Below are positions 9,540 through 16,988 of a DNA stretch of 64,000 bases, piece by piece. The DNA comes from Micromonospora okii (lineage in GTDB: Bacteria > Actinomycetota > Actinomycetes > Mycobacteriales > Micromonosporaceae): the NCBI RefSeq assembly GCF_020884795.1, contig NZ_BBZF01000016.1:262761-326760 (forward strand), written 5' to 3'. How positions within the stretch are numbered: the first letter of the stretch is position 1; every line of letters begins with the position of its first letter. The position numbers were made by a program, and so were the translations under genes. The notes under the pieces were generated by a model, which saw only the letters and a program-made list of their open reading frames with translations, ran no database searches and was not told the origin of the DNA.

Positions 9540-9776
9540 GCACACCCACGCCTCATCGACCGCCCGCCGGGTGCGCTCCTCGGAGTCCGGCATCAGGTGG
9601 CCGTACGTCGACAGGACCAGGATCGCGTTCTCGTGCCCCAGCCGTTCGGCCACGGTGGTGACCGACTCGCCCTGCATCAGCGGAACCGAGGCGTAGTGAT
9701 GGCGCAGTCCGTGGCTCGTGATGCTCTTCGGTAGGGCGGCCTTGCGGAGTCTTTGATCGCTGGCTTGGCAATGCAA
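9540..9776 (-). pseudogene. Tyrosine recombinase/integrase, C-terminal remnant
   Basis: About 79 codons match the C-terminal catalytic part of phage-type integrases: SHGLRHHYAS (second catalytic Arg region), AERLGHENAILVLSTYGHLMP (catalytic His and Tyr nucleophile in STYGHL), then a typical helical tail ERTRRAVDEAW. The N-terminal DNA-binding domain and the first catalytic Arg are missing, and no extended frame exists upstream. The frame runs on into sequence antisense to ychF, so its natural stop has been lost. A possible frameshift near 9545 changes the tail. Orientation, with the integrase 3' end against the attachment site, fits an integrated element. Confidence 0.75.
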
Positions 9777-9804
9777 CGATGCTGGCGATCGGAGGCGGCC
9801 GTGG

Positions 9805-10104
9805 GTGGACGTCTCGTGTGCCGCTGACCGAGGAGCTGAGTTGCGTCTGCCCCGTGAGCCTCACCCGGTTGACCGGCCGGGCCTTGTCGTCTTCATGATC
9901 ATAAGTGCCGGTCTTGGAGCGCTTGCGACGAGCGGATGGAACGGTGATGGGGGGCGCTTCCAGCCGATCGCGGCGGTGCTCGCGATTGTGTTGTTCGCGT
10001 GCTTCCTGATCTTGTTCGCGGTGTACTGGGTTGGATGGCTGATGCGTGGGCACGAGTTGTGGCGCGAGGAGCGGCGAGGGGCAAGAGGCGACGACGGCAA
10101 CTGA
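9805..10104 (+). CDS. Small membrane protein in the integrated relic
   Basis: 99 residues from GTG 9805 (GGAGG at 9791-9795). An equally good start is TTG 9841 with AGGAG five bases upstream, giving 87 residues. Two hydrophobic segments are visible (GLVVFMIISAGLGALA and a long second one ending FAVYWVGWLM), followed by a charged C-terminal tail. I do not recognise a family. It is less GC-rich than the surrounding genes and lies within the integrative relic, so it is probably element-borne cargo or a remnant of a transfer gene. Confidence 0.5.
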   Translation: MDVSCAADRGAELRLPREPHPVDRPGLVVFMIISAGLGALATSGWNGDGGRFQPIAAVLAIVLFACFLILFAVYWVGWLMRGHELWREERRGARGDDGN

Positions 10105-10240
10105 GCCACGGCATTGGAGCACACAGGGGACACAAGACACCGTCGAACGCCGTCAGCCAGCGAGCGACGTTGGCAGCCCGAAGCGGCCGCGTGAGCAGGC
10201 CGCCCGTCCTGTTCCCGCTGCTGATGGGCCAGCGGCTCCA

Positions 10241-10260
10241 AGTTCCGCTTGAACGTCTGA
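10241..10260 (+). repeat. attR-like copy of the ychF 3' end
   Basis: Matches 9463-9482 at 19 of 20 positions; the single difference (C to G) would change a Phe codon to Leu if read in the ychF frame, so this copy is not under coding constraint. Bases beyond either end do not match. Confidence 0.6.
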
Positions 10261-10319
10261 CGTAGTGGTGGGCGCAGGTCGTGGTTCGCGGTGCCGTCCG
10301 GTAGCCCGACCCTCGGATG

Positions 10320-11084
10320 TCAGTCGTTCGGCAGGTCGGCCGTCTCGCGCAGGACGGTATCCAGCACCTGCGCCACGCCGTCCTCATCGGGCGGCGCGGC
10401 GGGCTCGGCCCCGTACTGTCGCATCGCCTGGCGGACCGCCGTCAGTGACGGGTTCCGCTCGAGTGCCCACTCCGCGGCCTGGGTCTTGGCGCAGTGCACG
10501 CCCTCGATGCCGAAACGCCAGATCCGGCAGGCGGTGAGCACCATGAACGCGGCGTCCTCCGCGTCGTCGGTGAGTGACTGCCAGGTCGTCAGCCAGTGCC
10601 TGCCGCGTTCGCGTAGCCATCGGGGCGGGATCGGCGCGATGACCTCGCCCGGCCCCGAACCGATCAGCGCGTAGCCGTCCGCACGCGCCATGGACAGTTC
10701 GGCCGGCAGGTCAGGGGCTTGGGTGCGCCGTTCGATCTCGATTCCCACCGACGACCGGTCGTACCGCCCGATGTGCAACTCCAAGACTGGGGCTCGCGTG
10801 GGCGCGCAGGCAACGCCGGTGGTCACGACGTGCAGATCGACACCGGTCGCCTCGCCGAGGTCGAACCGACGGACCACGGTCTCCAGGGCGTCGATTTCGG
10901 CATCCACCAGCCGGTTGTCGGTGATGAGAAGTAGGTCGATGTCGCTGCTGCCGGGGACGAAGTGACCGGTAGCCACGGAACCGTGCAGGATCGCCGACCG
11001 CAGCGGAGGGCCGATGATGTCGGCGGCCGAGTGGGCAAGCCGCTCCGCAGCGGCCAGGACCGCGACCTCTTCGTCGTGCGCCAT
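10320..11084 (-). CDS. Aminoglycoside nucleotidyltransferase-like protein (AadA/DUF4111 type)
   Basis: 254 residues, close to the roughly 260 of AadA proteins. The nucleotidyltransferase signature ILHGSVATGHF...SSDIDLLLI (about residues 32-53) carries the GS motif and the two metal-binding Asp residues. The C-terminal helical domain has LTACRIWRFGIEGVHCAKTQAAEWAL, close to the AadA/DUF4111 pattern. Known members adenylylate streptomycin/spectinomycin. Whether this one confers resistance or acts on another metabolite cannot be told; chromosomal homologues are common in actinomycetes. ATG start. The gene lies just outside the attR-like end, so it is probably part of the original chromosome. Confidence 0.8.
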   Translation of the reverse strand: MAHDEEVAVLAAAERLAHSAADIIGPPLRSAILHGSVATGHFVPGSSDIDLLLITDNRLVDAEIDALETVVRRFDLGEATGVDLHVVTTGVACAPTRAPVLELHIGRYDRSSVGIEIERRTQAPDLPAELSMARADGYALIGSGPGEVIAPIPPRWLRERGRHWLTTWQSLTDDAEDAAFMVLTACRIWRFGIEGVHCAKTQAAEWALERNPSLTAVRQAMRQYGAEPAAPPDEDGVAQVLDTVLRETADLPND

Positions 11085-11234
11085 CGGGCATTTCTACCAG
11101 AAGGCCATGTCGCCCGGGTGTCAGCAACGTCGCGGAAAGCCGCCGCCAGGACCGGCCGCCGCCGGAGCCACCGCCCTGAGGATGCCCGGAAGGTAGGACC
11201 GGCAAGCCCCAGGCATTGGGGGCAGCGCCGTACC

Positions 11235-11603
11235 TCAGCTTCTCACCAGGCAGAAGGGGTGTCCGGCCGGGTCGACAAAGACGCGCCATCGGTTGCCACC
11301 CGGCTGGGTCTTCGGTTTGGTCGCGCCCAGCCGCAGGACCAGGGCCTCGGCCTCGTCGAGGTCGTCCACGGCGAAGTCGAGGTGGAGTTGCTGCGGCACG
11401 CGCTCGTCGGGCCAGGTCGGTGCCCGGTGGTCGTTGACCCGCTGTAGGCCGATGACGAGTCCGCCTTCGCCGATCAGCCCGACGAAGTCGTCGTCGGACC
11501 GGGCGTCGATGGTGAGTCCGGTGGTCTGCTGGTAGAAGGCGGCCAGAGCCCTCGGGTCCGCGCAGTCGAGTGTTATGGCCGTGAGCTTCAGCCGCGGGGG
11601 CAT
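11235..11603 (-). CDS. VOC / glyoxalase-like domain protein
   Basis: 122 residues from ATG 11603, preceded by GAGG six bases upstream; GTG 11621 is an alternative start. The repeated beta-alpha-beta-beta-beta fold shows in LTAITLDCADPRALAAFYQQ...GLTI and QLHLDFAVDDLDEAEALVLRLGA, ending RVFVDPAGHPFCLV. This is the single-domain glyoxalase-like subgroup usually annotated as VOC family; members include antibiotic-binding and metabolic enzymes. A specific function is not assignable. The 150 bases between it and the nucleotidyltransferase gene contain nothing recognisable. Confidence 0.85.
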   Translation of the reverse strand: MPPRLKLTAITLDCADPRALAAFYQQTTGLTIDARSDDDFVGLIGEGGLVIGLQRVNDHRAPTWPDERVPQQLHLDFAVDDLDEAEALVLRLGATKPKTQPGGNRWRVFVDPAGHPFCLVRS

Positions 11604-11769
11604 CGGCAACCTCGTCTTCACGCTGGGAGAGGTCTCGGAACCGGAGATCGCAGCAGTCTAGCGGTGGTCGCCGTACGGCGCGGGGTGCTCGGGGCGGCCG
11701 TAGAGGTATCGCCGAGAGTGGTTGAGCTTCGGGAGCCGGCATCGAGCCGCAGAGCGGTCGCCTACGAGA

Positions 11770-12297
11770 TCAATGTTGGAGCCTGATCCAGTACCGCCGG
11801 GCGGGGCCGAGTTCGGTCTCCCGGATCTCCTCCAGTTCGCCGCCGTGCCGTTCGATGGTCCTCGCCGAGGCCATGTTGTCGGCCGCGCAGACGATCAGCA
11901 CCCGCTCCAGGCCGACTTCTCGCGCCTCGCCGAGCATCCGGCCCAGCGCCCAGGTGGCGAGGCCCCGTCGCCGTGCGGACGGCCGGATGCCGTATCCGAT
12001 GTGGCCGAGCTGGCGCAGGCGGTCGTTCAGCTCGTGGCGCAGCGCGATCCCGCCGAGCACCTGGTCGTCCTCGACGATCCAGCGGTACGTGCAGCGGACC
12101 CGGCCGTTCTCCAGCGGCTCCGTCGGGTCGGACTGGCCGGTCAGCCGGGCCACCCAGGCGGCGAATCCGGCGGGGGAGCACACGTCGTCGGAGGGACTCA
12201 GGCCGAAGCCGTCCTCGTGCAGGCCGGGGCCCCACTCACGGTGCGCCGCGAGCCAGGCGGCGTGCAGCCGTACGGTGGGGGCAACCAGTTCCGGCAC
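11770..12297 (-). CDS. GNAT family N-acetyltransferase
   Basis: 175 residues. The acetyl-CoA-binding region is clear: LGHIGYGIRPSARRRGLATWALGRML (motif A, Q/R-x-x-G-x-G/A) and ERVLIVCAADNMASARTIERHGGELEEI (motif B). It resembles RimJ/RimL-like uncharacterised acetyltransferases with a weakly conserved N-terminus. The GTG start has a TATCGT box exactly 6 nt upstream (12304-12309) and no Shine-Dalgarno sequence, so the mRNA is probably leaderless. Substrate unknown. Confidence 0.88.
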   Translation of the reverse strand: MPELVAPTVRLHAAWLAAHREWGPGLHEDGFGLSPSDDVCSPAGFAAWVARLTGQSDPTEPLENGRVRCTYRWIVEDDQVLGGIALRHELNDRLRQLGHIGYGIRPSARRRGLATWALGRMLGEAREVGLERVLIVCAADNMASARTIERHGGELEEIRETELGPARRYWIRLQH

Positions 12298-12303
12298 GCG
12301 GCA

Positions 12304-12309
12304 ACGATA
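12304..12309 (-). promoter_or_regulatory. -10 box of leaderless promoter for the GNAT gene
   Basis: Minus-strand TATCGT, six bases, then GTG. Confidence 0.5.
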
Positions 12310-12333
12310 GCCCCGCCCACGCCACCGCCGGGT

Positions 12334-12765
12334 TCAGCCGCCCGGGCAGCGGGTGTCGCCGCCGCTGAGTTCGCGGCACCCGGTCACCGGGGCCGGGGCG
12401 GGCGGCGGCGGGTCCAGGTCGCGGTAGGTGTACGCGGCCAGCGTCAGCGCCGGCACGCCGAGGACGACGGCCAGCACCAGGAAGACGATCGCGGTGCGGA
12501 CCAGCCGCATCCCGTACGCCACGGCGGCGATCAGCGGCGGCCCGGCCGCCGCCAGCAGGAGCGTGGCCAGCATCGCCTCCGACGCCCGGCGGCGCAGGTT
12601 CGCCGTCTCCTCGCCCTCGGGGGAGTACGAGGCGGCCCACTGTTCCATGCCGATGGCGAACCAGTAGGAGGCGAGCGCGAGCAGGCCCCCGACCCAGAGC
12701 AGCGTCAGGAGTCCCACCACGGGGCCCCCGTGCCGCGCGGTCGGGGGAGAGGTGGAGGACGCCAT
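12334..12765 (-). CDS. Small integral membrane protein
   Basis: 143 residues with three hydrophobic helices (about 15-40, 65-85, 90-112). A hydrophilic loop EQWAASYSPEGEETANLRRRASEAM follows the first, and a Pro-rich tail contains two Cys (VTGCRELSGGDTRCPGG). No recognised domain. ATG start. It lies 36 bp upstream of the GNAT gene on the same strand, but that gene has its own promoter box. Confidence 0.7.
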   Translation of the reverse strand: MASSTSPPTARHGGPVVGLLTLLWVGGLLALASYWFAIGMEQWAASYSPEGEETANLRRRASEAMLATLLLAAAGPPLIAAVAYGMRLVRTAIVFLVLAVVLGVPALTLAAYTYRDLDPPPPAPAPVTGCRELSGGDTRCPGG

Positions 12766-12937
12766 GCCGCTCAGCCTTGCCGGGAAGGCAACCGGGGGCC
12801 TGAGTCGCCGTACTCAGCGGACGAGCGCCCGCTTCGGCGTCTGCGGGGCCGTCCGGCCCGGCGCGCTTCGACGTCCGACCTGGACCGGTACGCATTCGTT
12901 GATCGACAGGTCAGCGAACTCGCTGCATGATGACCTG

Positions 12938-13564
12938 ATGCGAACTCGGCTGATCTTCGTCCGACACGGTGAGTCGGTGCACCAGGTCGAGGGGGTGGTG
13001 GGCGGCCCGCACGGCTGCCGGGGACTGACCGAGGCTGGCCACCAGCAGGCGCACCGCCTGGCCGGGCGGCTCGCCGACGAACTCGCGGTCTCCGGCCCCG
13101 TGGCCGTCTACTCCTCCGTGCTGCGCCGGGCGGTAGAGACCGCCTGGCCCATCGCCTCCGCGCTGGGCGTCAGCCCGGTGGCGGACTGCGGGCTGTGCGC
13201 CTGGCACACGCCGCCGTACGCCGACGGGCTGCCCACGGCCCGGTTCCATGCCGAGCGCGCGGTGGAGGGCGGCGGGATCTTCCGGCCGTTCGAGGAGGGC
13301 AACGAGAACTGGGCGGAGCTGGTCGTACGGGTCGGTCGGGCGATCATGGACATCGCGCACCGGCACCGGGGCGGCAACGTCGTCCTGGTCGGGCACACCG
13401 AGACGGTCGAAGCCTCCTTCCACGCCCTCGCCGCGCAGCCGCTCTTCCGGGGCTTCGACATGGACGTGGCCCCCGCCTCGATCACCGAGTGGACCACGGA
13501 CGGCGACCCCACCGGCTGGCCGCCGCCGCGTTGGACGCTGCGCCGCTTCAGCGACGTCTCCTGA
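12938..13564 (+). CDS. Histidine phosphatase superfamily protein (PGM-like)
   Basis: 208 residues. LIFVRHGES at the N-terminus carries the phosphorylated His10 of the RHG motif. VYSSVLRRAVETAWP provides the conserved Arg, the Glu in FEEGNENWAEL is a likely acid/base, and VVLVGHTETVEA holds the second catalytic His. These are the hallmarks of phosphoglycerate-mutase-like broad-specificity phosphatases. I chose the ATG at 12938 because it places RHG at the usual distance from the N-terminus; the frame stays open upstream with no support. Physiological substrate unknown. Confidence 0.87.
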   Translation: MRTRLIFVRHGESVHQVEGVVGGPHGCRGLTEAGHQQAHRLAGRLADELAVSGPVAVYSSVLRRAVETAWPIASALGVSPVADCGLCAWHTPPYADGLPTARFHAERAVEGGGIFRPFEEGNENWAELVVRVGRAIMDIAHRHRGGNVVLVGHTETVEASFHALAAQPLFRGFDMDVAPASITEWTTDGDPTGWPPPRWTLRRFSDVS

Positions 13565-13600
13565 CCCGCGTCCAGCCCGAGGCCGTGGACGATCGTCGTC

Positions 13601-14515
13601 GTGAGCGAACGGAAGGTGTCCACGATCGAGGTCAGGGACGTACAGGTGGCGGGGCTGGGTGGCACGGTGGACCTGCCGGCCGGGCCGGTCCGGGGCGGGA
13701 TCGTGGCCCTGCACGCCGCCGGCGCCGGGCACCTGTCGTACTTCTGCTACGAGCACCTGGCCCGCCTGCTCCCCGGCGCGGGGATCGCGGTGCTGCGCTT
13801 CGACCGCCGGCCCCGGGTCGACGGCCGTGACGTCCCCCTCGCCGACCAGGCCGCCGATGCGGTCGCCGCGATCGAGGTGCTGCGCGGGCAGGCCGGCGAC
13901 GTGCCGATCGGGCTGTGGGGGCTCAGTCAGGGCGCCTGGGCGGCGCCGCTGGCCGCCGCGCTCCACCCCGACCTGGTCGCCTTCCTCGTGCTGGTGTCCA
14001 GCAGCGGTGTCAGCCCCGCCGCGCAGATGCGCTACGGCACCGCCGAGCAGCTCCGCCGGCACGGGTACGGCGATGCGGACCTCGCCGAGCTGGGCCGGCT
14101 GCGGGCCACGGTGGAGGCGTACCAGCGGGGTGACCTCGACCGGGCCACGGCGCAGGCCGCCGTCGACCGCTCGGCCGCGCGCCCGTGGTTCCCCCTGGCG
14201 TACCTCCTGCGCGAGCTGCCCGACCGGCCGGGCACCTGGCGGGACATGGACTTCGACCCGGTCCCGGTCTTCGCGCGGGTGACCTGCCCGACCCTGCTGT
14301 TCTACGGTACGACCGACGCGTGGGTTCCGATCGACGCCAGCGTCGCCGCCTGGCGGCGCGCCACCGCCGGGGCGGCGACCCCGCCCACCGTCCACCGGCT
14401 CGACGGCTGCGACCACTACCCGACCCTCGGCGGGGGCGAGGATCTCGACAGCATCAGCCCGCAGTACGCCGCCACGATGCTGCGCTGGCTCGACGCCGTG
14501 CTGCCCGCCGGCTAG
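13601..14515 (+). CDS. Alpha/beta hydrolase
   Basis: 304 residues. The nucleophile elbow GLWGLSQGAW puts Ser at about 109. The acid is probably Asp in LLFYGTTDAWVPID, and the base His is in LDGCDHYPTL near the C-terminus. HAAGAGHLSYFCY near residue 40 forms the oxyanion-hole region. The layout matches BAAT/DAP2-like serine hydrolases (esterase or acyltransferase type). It starts with GTG 37 bp after the phosphatase gene, so the two may be co-transcribed. No signal peptide; cytoplasmic. Substrate unknown. Confidence 0.87.
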   Translation: MSERKVSTIEVRDVQVAGLGGTVDLPAGPVRGGIVALHAAGAGHLSYFCYEHLARLLPGAGIAVLRFDRRPRVDGRDVPLADQAADAVAAIEVLRGQAGDVPIGLWGLSQGAWAAPLAAALHPDLVAFLVLVSSSGVSPAAQMRYGTAEQLRRHGYGDADLAELGRLRATVEAYQRGDLDRATAQAAVDRSAARPWFPLAYLLRELPDRPGTWRDMDFDPVPVFARVTCPTLLFYGTTDAWVPIDASVAAWRRATAGAATPPTVHRLDGCDHYPTLGGGEDLDSISPQYAATMLRWLDAVLPAG

Positions 14516-14524
14516 CGGAGCGCG

Positions 14525-15244
14525 TCACGCCCGGCTCAGGGCGTCCTCCACGCCGGTCTCGCGGTGGCCGAGGTGGGCCGGGTCGCGGCCGGAGAGCAGG
14601 TCCACGGCGGCCTTCACGCACGCGCCGTACTCGCGGGTGGAGCTGATCCGCCACGTCCGGCCGTACGCGCGGGCCGTCTCGTCGCCCACCCCGGCGGCGT
14701 CGACGCCGAGCCGCCGGCACACCGCCACGGCGCGGGGCAGGTGGAAGGACTGGGTCACCACCGTCGCCCGGTCCACCCCGAAGACCCGCTTCGCGCGGGC
14801 GCACGAGTCGTACGTGTCGAAGCCGGCGTAGTCCAGCACCGTCCTCTCCGCCGGCACGCCGTTGGCCACCAACCAGCGCTGCATCGCCGTCGGCTCGTCG
14901 TAGTCCGCGTTCATGTTGTCGCCCGAGAGCAGGATGGCGCGCACCTTGCCGGCGGCGAGCAGCCGCCGCGCGATCTCCAGCCGGCCGGTGAGGAACGGCG
15001 ACGGCGTGCCGTCCGGGTGGACCTTGGTGCCCAGCACCAGGGCGACCGGTGCCTCGGGGACGTCCGCCTCGGCGTAGACGTGCCCCTCCGCCGCCCCGCG
15101 AATCCACGCCACGCTGGCCACGGTGCCGCCCGTCAGGAGCACCGCGCCGGCCACGGCCGCGACGACGAGGCGACGCCACCAGCGCGTACGCCTGCTGCCA
15201 GCCGGGCGCTGCCTGCCGAACAGAGTGGAGAGTCGACCCCGCAT
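14525..15244 (-). CDS. SanA/YdcF-like membrane protein (DUF218)
   Basis: 239 residues: a basic N-terminus, one transmembrane helix (about residues 25-48) and an extracytoplasmic DUF218 domain. VALVLGTKVHPDGTPSPFLTGRLEIA, ILLSGDN and VVTQSFHLPRAV are typical of SanA (vancomycin high-temperature exclusion protein) and YdcF proteins, which affect envelope permeability. I chose ATG 15244 because it gives a normal N-terminal anchor; the frame is open further upstream through repeat DNA. A GATACT box lies 7 nt before it. It converges with the alpha/beta hydrolase gene. Confidence 0.85.
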   Translation of the reverse strand: MRGRLSTLFGRQRPAGSRRTRWWRRLVVAAVAGAVLLTGGTVASVAWIRGAAEGHVYAEADVPEAPVALVLGTKVHPDGTPSPFLTGRLEIARRLLAAGKVRAILLSGDNMNADYDEPTAMQRWLVANGVPAERTVLDYAGFDTYDSCARAKRVFGVDRATVVTQSFHLPRAVAVCRRLGVDAAGVGDETARAYGRTWRISSTREYGACVKAAVDLLSGRDPAHLGHRETGVEDALSRA

Positions 15245-15304
15245 AGGGGCAAGTATCCCAGGCCCGCACGACACCTGATCTTGCCCGCCACCGGTCCTGC
15301 CTCC

Positions 15305-15382
15305 TTGATCGACTCCATGCCGCCGACATGGCGGCATCCCGGCTGGTGGAGGCCGCAATGTCGCCGGCACGGTGTGGATCAA
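15305..15382. repeat. REP-like imperfect palindrome, copy 1
   Basis: 78 bp bounded by TTGATC and GATCAA; the two halves pair imperfectly (about 29 of 35 positions). The copy at 15464-15542 is roughly 90% identical. Together they fill most of the 313-base gap between the SanA-like and GntR genes; nothing else is visible there. Confidence 0.75.
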
Positions 15383-15463
15383 GACGTTCCGGGGACCTCG
15401 GCCGGCGGCCGGGTCAGTTCGGCGTGGCGTGCCGAGTCGTCAGTGTCGAGTCGTCGGTGTCGT

Positions 15464-15542
15464 GTGATCGACTCCGTGTCGCCGACATGGCGGCATCCTG
15501 GCTGGTGGGAGGCCGCTATGTCACCGGCATGGTGTGGATCAA
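15464..15542. repeat. REP-like imperfect palindrome, copy 2
   Basis: Same orientation as copy 1 and shares CCGACATGGCGGCATC in the left half and GGTGTGGATCAAGACG in the right. It ends 15 bp before the stop codon of the GntR gene. Confidence 0.75.
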
Positions 15543-15557
15543 GACGCCCCGGAGGGG

Positions 15558-15971
15558 TCAGGACGGCGGGCGGGTCAGCTCGACCTCGTCGCCCGGCAGG
15601 ACCTCCACGTCGCCTCCGGGGCCACGGACCTCAAGCACCGGTACGCCCTCGTCGAGCTGCATCGCCCGGCGCTCGCTCCCACGGGGCATCCGCGCGATGA
15701 CCGATGCCCCCGGCGGCACCTCCACCTGCCGCCGCTGCGGCGCCTCCCGCACGTAGCTCCCGTGCCCGCGCACGGTGATGACGAGTCCCTCCGAGCGGAG
15801 CAGTGAGATGGCCATGCGAACCGCCTCGCGACCGATTCCGAACTCCTGGGTCAGTCGTGCCTCGCTCGGCAGCGCCGAACCATATGCCAGCTCGCCCGCT
15901 TCGATCCGCTGACGAAGAAGATCGGCGAGCTGCACATAGACCGGCGTATGCGAGCGCGGATCGATCGTCAT
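15558..15971 (-). CDS. GntR family transcriptional regulator (short)
   Basis: 137 residues. The N-terminal winged helix-turn-helix is clear (PVYVQLADLLRQRIEAGEL, LPSEARLTQEFGIGREAVRMAISLLRSEGLV, VRGHGSYV; residues about 10-72). The rest, about 65 residues, is too short for a complete UTRA or FCD effector domain but is beta-rich (VEVPPGASVIARMPR, VPVLEVRGPGGDVEVLPGDEVEL). It is divergent from the DivIVA-like gene with 144 bp between starts, so it probably controls that gene pair and itself. Confidence 0.9.
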   Translation of the reverse strand: MTIDPRSHTPVYVQLADLLRQRIEAGELAYGSALPSEARLTQEFGIGREAVRMAISLLRSEGLVITVRGHGSYVREAPQRRQVEVPPGASVIARMPRGSERRAMQLDEGVPVLEVRGPGGDVEVLPGDEVELTRPPS

Positions 15972-16006
15972 GGCATGGAGCCTTGTTCCCCCGTGGGTAA
16001 CGCTGG

Positions 16007-16035
16007 TTGTGCCCCTGTCCGCCTGGGCATATAGT
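16007..16035 (+). promoter_or_regulatory. Promoter of the DivIVA-like gene
   Basis: -35 TTGTGC (16007-16012), a 17-nt spacer and -10 TATAGT (16030-16035): the best conventional promoter seen in the window, and it points toward the DivIVA-like gene. Confidence 0.6.
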
Positions 16036-16060
16036 CACAGCTACGTTGAGTGGTCGGGCT

Positions 16061-16099
16061 GGAACGTTCCGGTTGTCGCCCGGTCAGTTGAACCGGTTC
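16061..16099. promoter_or_regulatory. Two 10-bp palindromes, possible operators
   Basis: GGAACGTTCC (16061-16070) and GAACCGGTTC (16090-16099) lie just downstream of the -10 box, in the leader of the DivIVA-like gene. They share GGAAC/GTTCC half-sites and could bind the divergent GntR regulator. No experiment or known consensus supports this. Confidence 0.35.
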
Positions 16100-16115
16100 C
16101 ACGGGAAGGTGGTTG

Positions 16116-16427
16116 ATGATGCGTCGCTTGTTCAGGTGGCCGGGGTGGGTGTCGCAGAAGGTTCCGGCGTCGCCCGGTCCGCGTCCCTCGGCGTACCGGT
16201 CGCTGTTGCCCTGGCAGGTGCGGGAGCAGCGGTTCCGTCCGGCCCGGTTCGGTCGGCGGGGCCTCGACCCGGCGGACGTGCGGGTGTTCCTGAACCGGCT
16301 GGCCGCCGAGATGGCCGCGCACGACGACGCGCTGCGCAGCGCCCGGCTGGAGGCGGCGCGGCTCGGCTTCGAGTTGCGGCGGCTGCGGGCCGAGCGGGTG
16401 CGCCGACCCAACGCGGGTCGGCGCTGA
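16116..16427 (+). CDS. Short DivIVA-domain-like protein
   Basis: 103 residues from ATG 16116 (GGGAAGG six bases upstream; ATG 16119 also possible). After a basic N-terminus comes LLPWQVREQRFRPARFGRRGLDPADVRVFLNRLAAEMAAHDDALRSAR, which resembles the DivIVA N-terminal pattern in which a short helical hairpin leads into a coiled coil. Full DivIVA/Wag31 is much longer, so this is a minimal version with a short coiled coil. Its TGA overlaps the ATG of the next gene (TGATG), so the two are coupled. It may localise to or sense membrane curvature; the role is unproven. Confidence 0.7.
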   Translation: MMRRLFRWPGWVSQKVPASPGPRPSAYRSLLPWQVREQRFRPARFGRRGLDPADVRVFLNRLAAEMAAHDDALRSARLEAARLGFELRRLRAERVRRPNAGRR

Positions 16428-16684
16428 TGGCGGCCCGCGAGCGGTACGTCATCCACCTGCCGGTGCTCGCCGCCGACCTCGGCGGCGCGGTGCGCCTCGC
16501 CCGGGTGGTCGCGCGCTGGGCGGGCGTGCTCTCATTCGGCGACCCGGGGGAGACGACCGTGTCGGCGGAGGACGAGCAGGGCGTACGGCACCGGGTCTTC
16601 TGCGACCGGCGGCTGCCGGACGGCCGGCGTTGCCTGCTCCGGGCCGACCACGACGGCTCCTGCACCCGCCGGCCGACCCGCTGA
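16427..16684 (+). CDS. Small protein with C-terminal Cys/His motif
   Basis: 85 residues, translationally coupled to the DivIVA-like gene. The N-terminal half (YVIHLPVLAADLGGAVRLARVVARWAG) is amphipathic. The C-terminus has Cys-x9-Cys-x5-His-x3-Cys (FCDRRLPDGRRC, then LLRADHDGSC), a plausible zinc-binding knuckle. I do not recognise a named family. The pair, opposite a short GntR regulator, looks like a small mobile or accessory module of unknown role. Confidence 0.65.
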   Translation: MAARERYVIHLPVLAADLGGAVRLARVVARWAGVLSFGDPGETTVSAEDEQGVRHRVFCDRRLPDGRRCLLRADHDGSCTRRPTR

Positions 16685-16704
16685 CCCACGCCGAACGGCC
16701 GGAC

Positions 16705-16914
16705 CTACGGGGTCTGGCGTCGCCACACCTCGCCCTGGACGCCGTGCCGCTCGGCCGCGTACCGCTGCTGGGTGCCGGCCGCCTCCCGGGCCGCCGCCGC
16801 GTCCTCCCGGCCGGACTCCCGCCGCCGGTCCCGCCAGGCGACCACGACGAACGCGGCGACGGCCAGGGCTGCGGCCGTTCCGAGGACAATCATCACTGTC
16901 ATCATGTGGCCCAT
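16705..16914 (-). CDS. Small single-pass membrane protein
   Basis: 69 residues: an N-terminal transmembrane helix (VMIVLGTAAALAVAAFVVVAW) followed by a highly charged Arg/Glu/Gln-rich cytoplasmic tail with coiled-coil character. ATG at 16912-16914, with a second ATG nine bases later. There is no known domain and the upstream sequence has only a weak ribosome-binding site, so whether it is expressed is uncertain. Confidence 0.5.
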   Translation of the reverse strand: MGHMMTVMIVLGTAAALAVAAFVVVAWRDRRRESGREDAAAAREAAGTQQRYAAERHGVQGEVWRRQTP

Positions 16915-16988
16915 CGTGGGGCACCCCGGCAAGGCCACGGCCCACCAATGCCCGCCCTGCCGGGTCACCGCGAGCGCGCCGCCAGGGC

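Larger units (their letters stand above)
9483..10260. mobile_element. Relic of an integrative element in the 3' end of ychF
   Basis: A roughly 780-bp segment bounded by the ychF 3' end and its near-perfect duplicate. It holds the C-terminal remnant of a tyrosine integrase pointing at the ychF-side end and one small membrane-protein gene. Base composition is visibly less GC-rich than the flanks, especially 9840-10110. Element size is inferred from the repeat ends; replication, transfer and excision genes are gone. Confidence 0.6.

Noticed and set aside
9540..9776. A functional integrase
   Set aside because: The N-terminal half and the first catalytic Arg are absent and no start lies upstream, so it is a remnant.
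12752..12937. N-terminal extension of the histidine phosphatase
   Set aside because: It would place the RHG motif more than 60 residues from the start, unlike the family, and it overlaps the promoter region.
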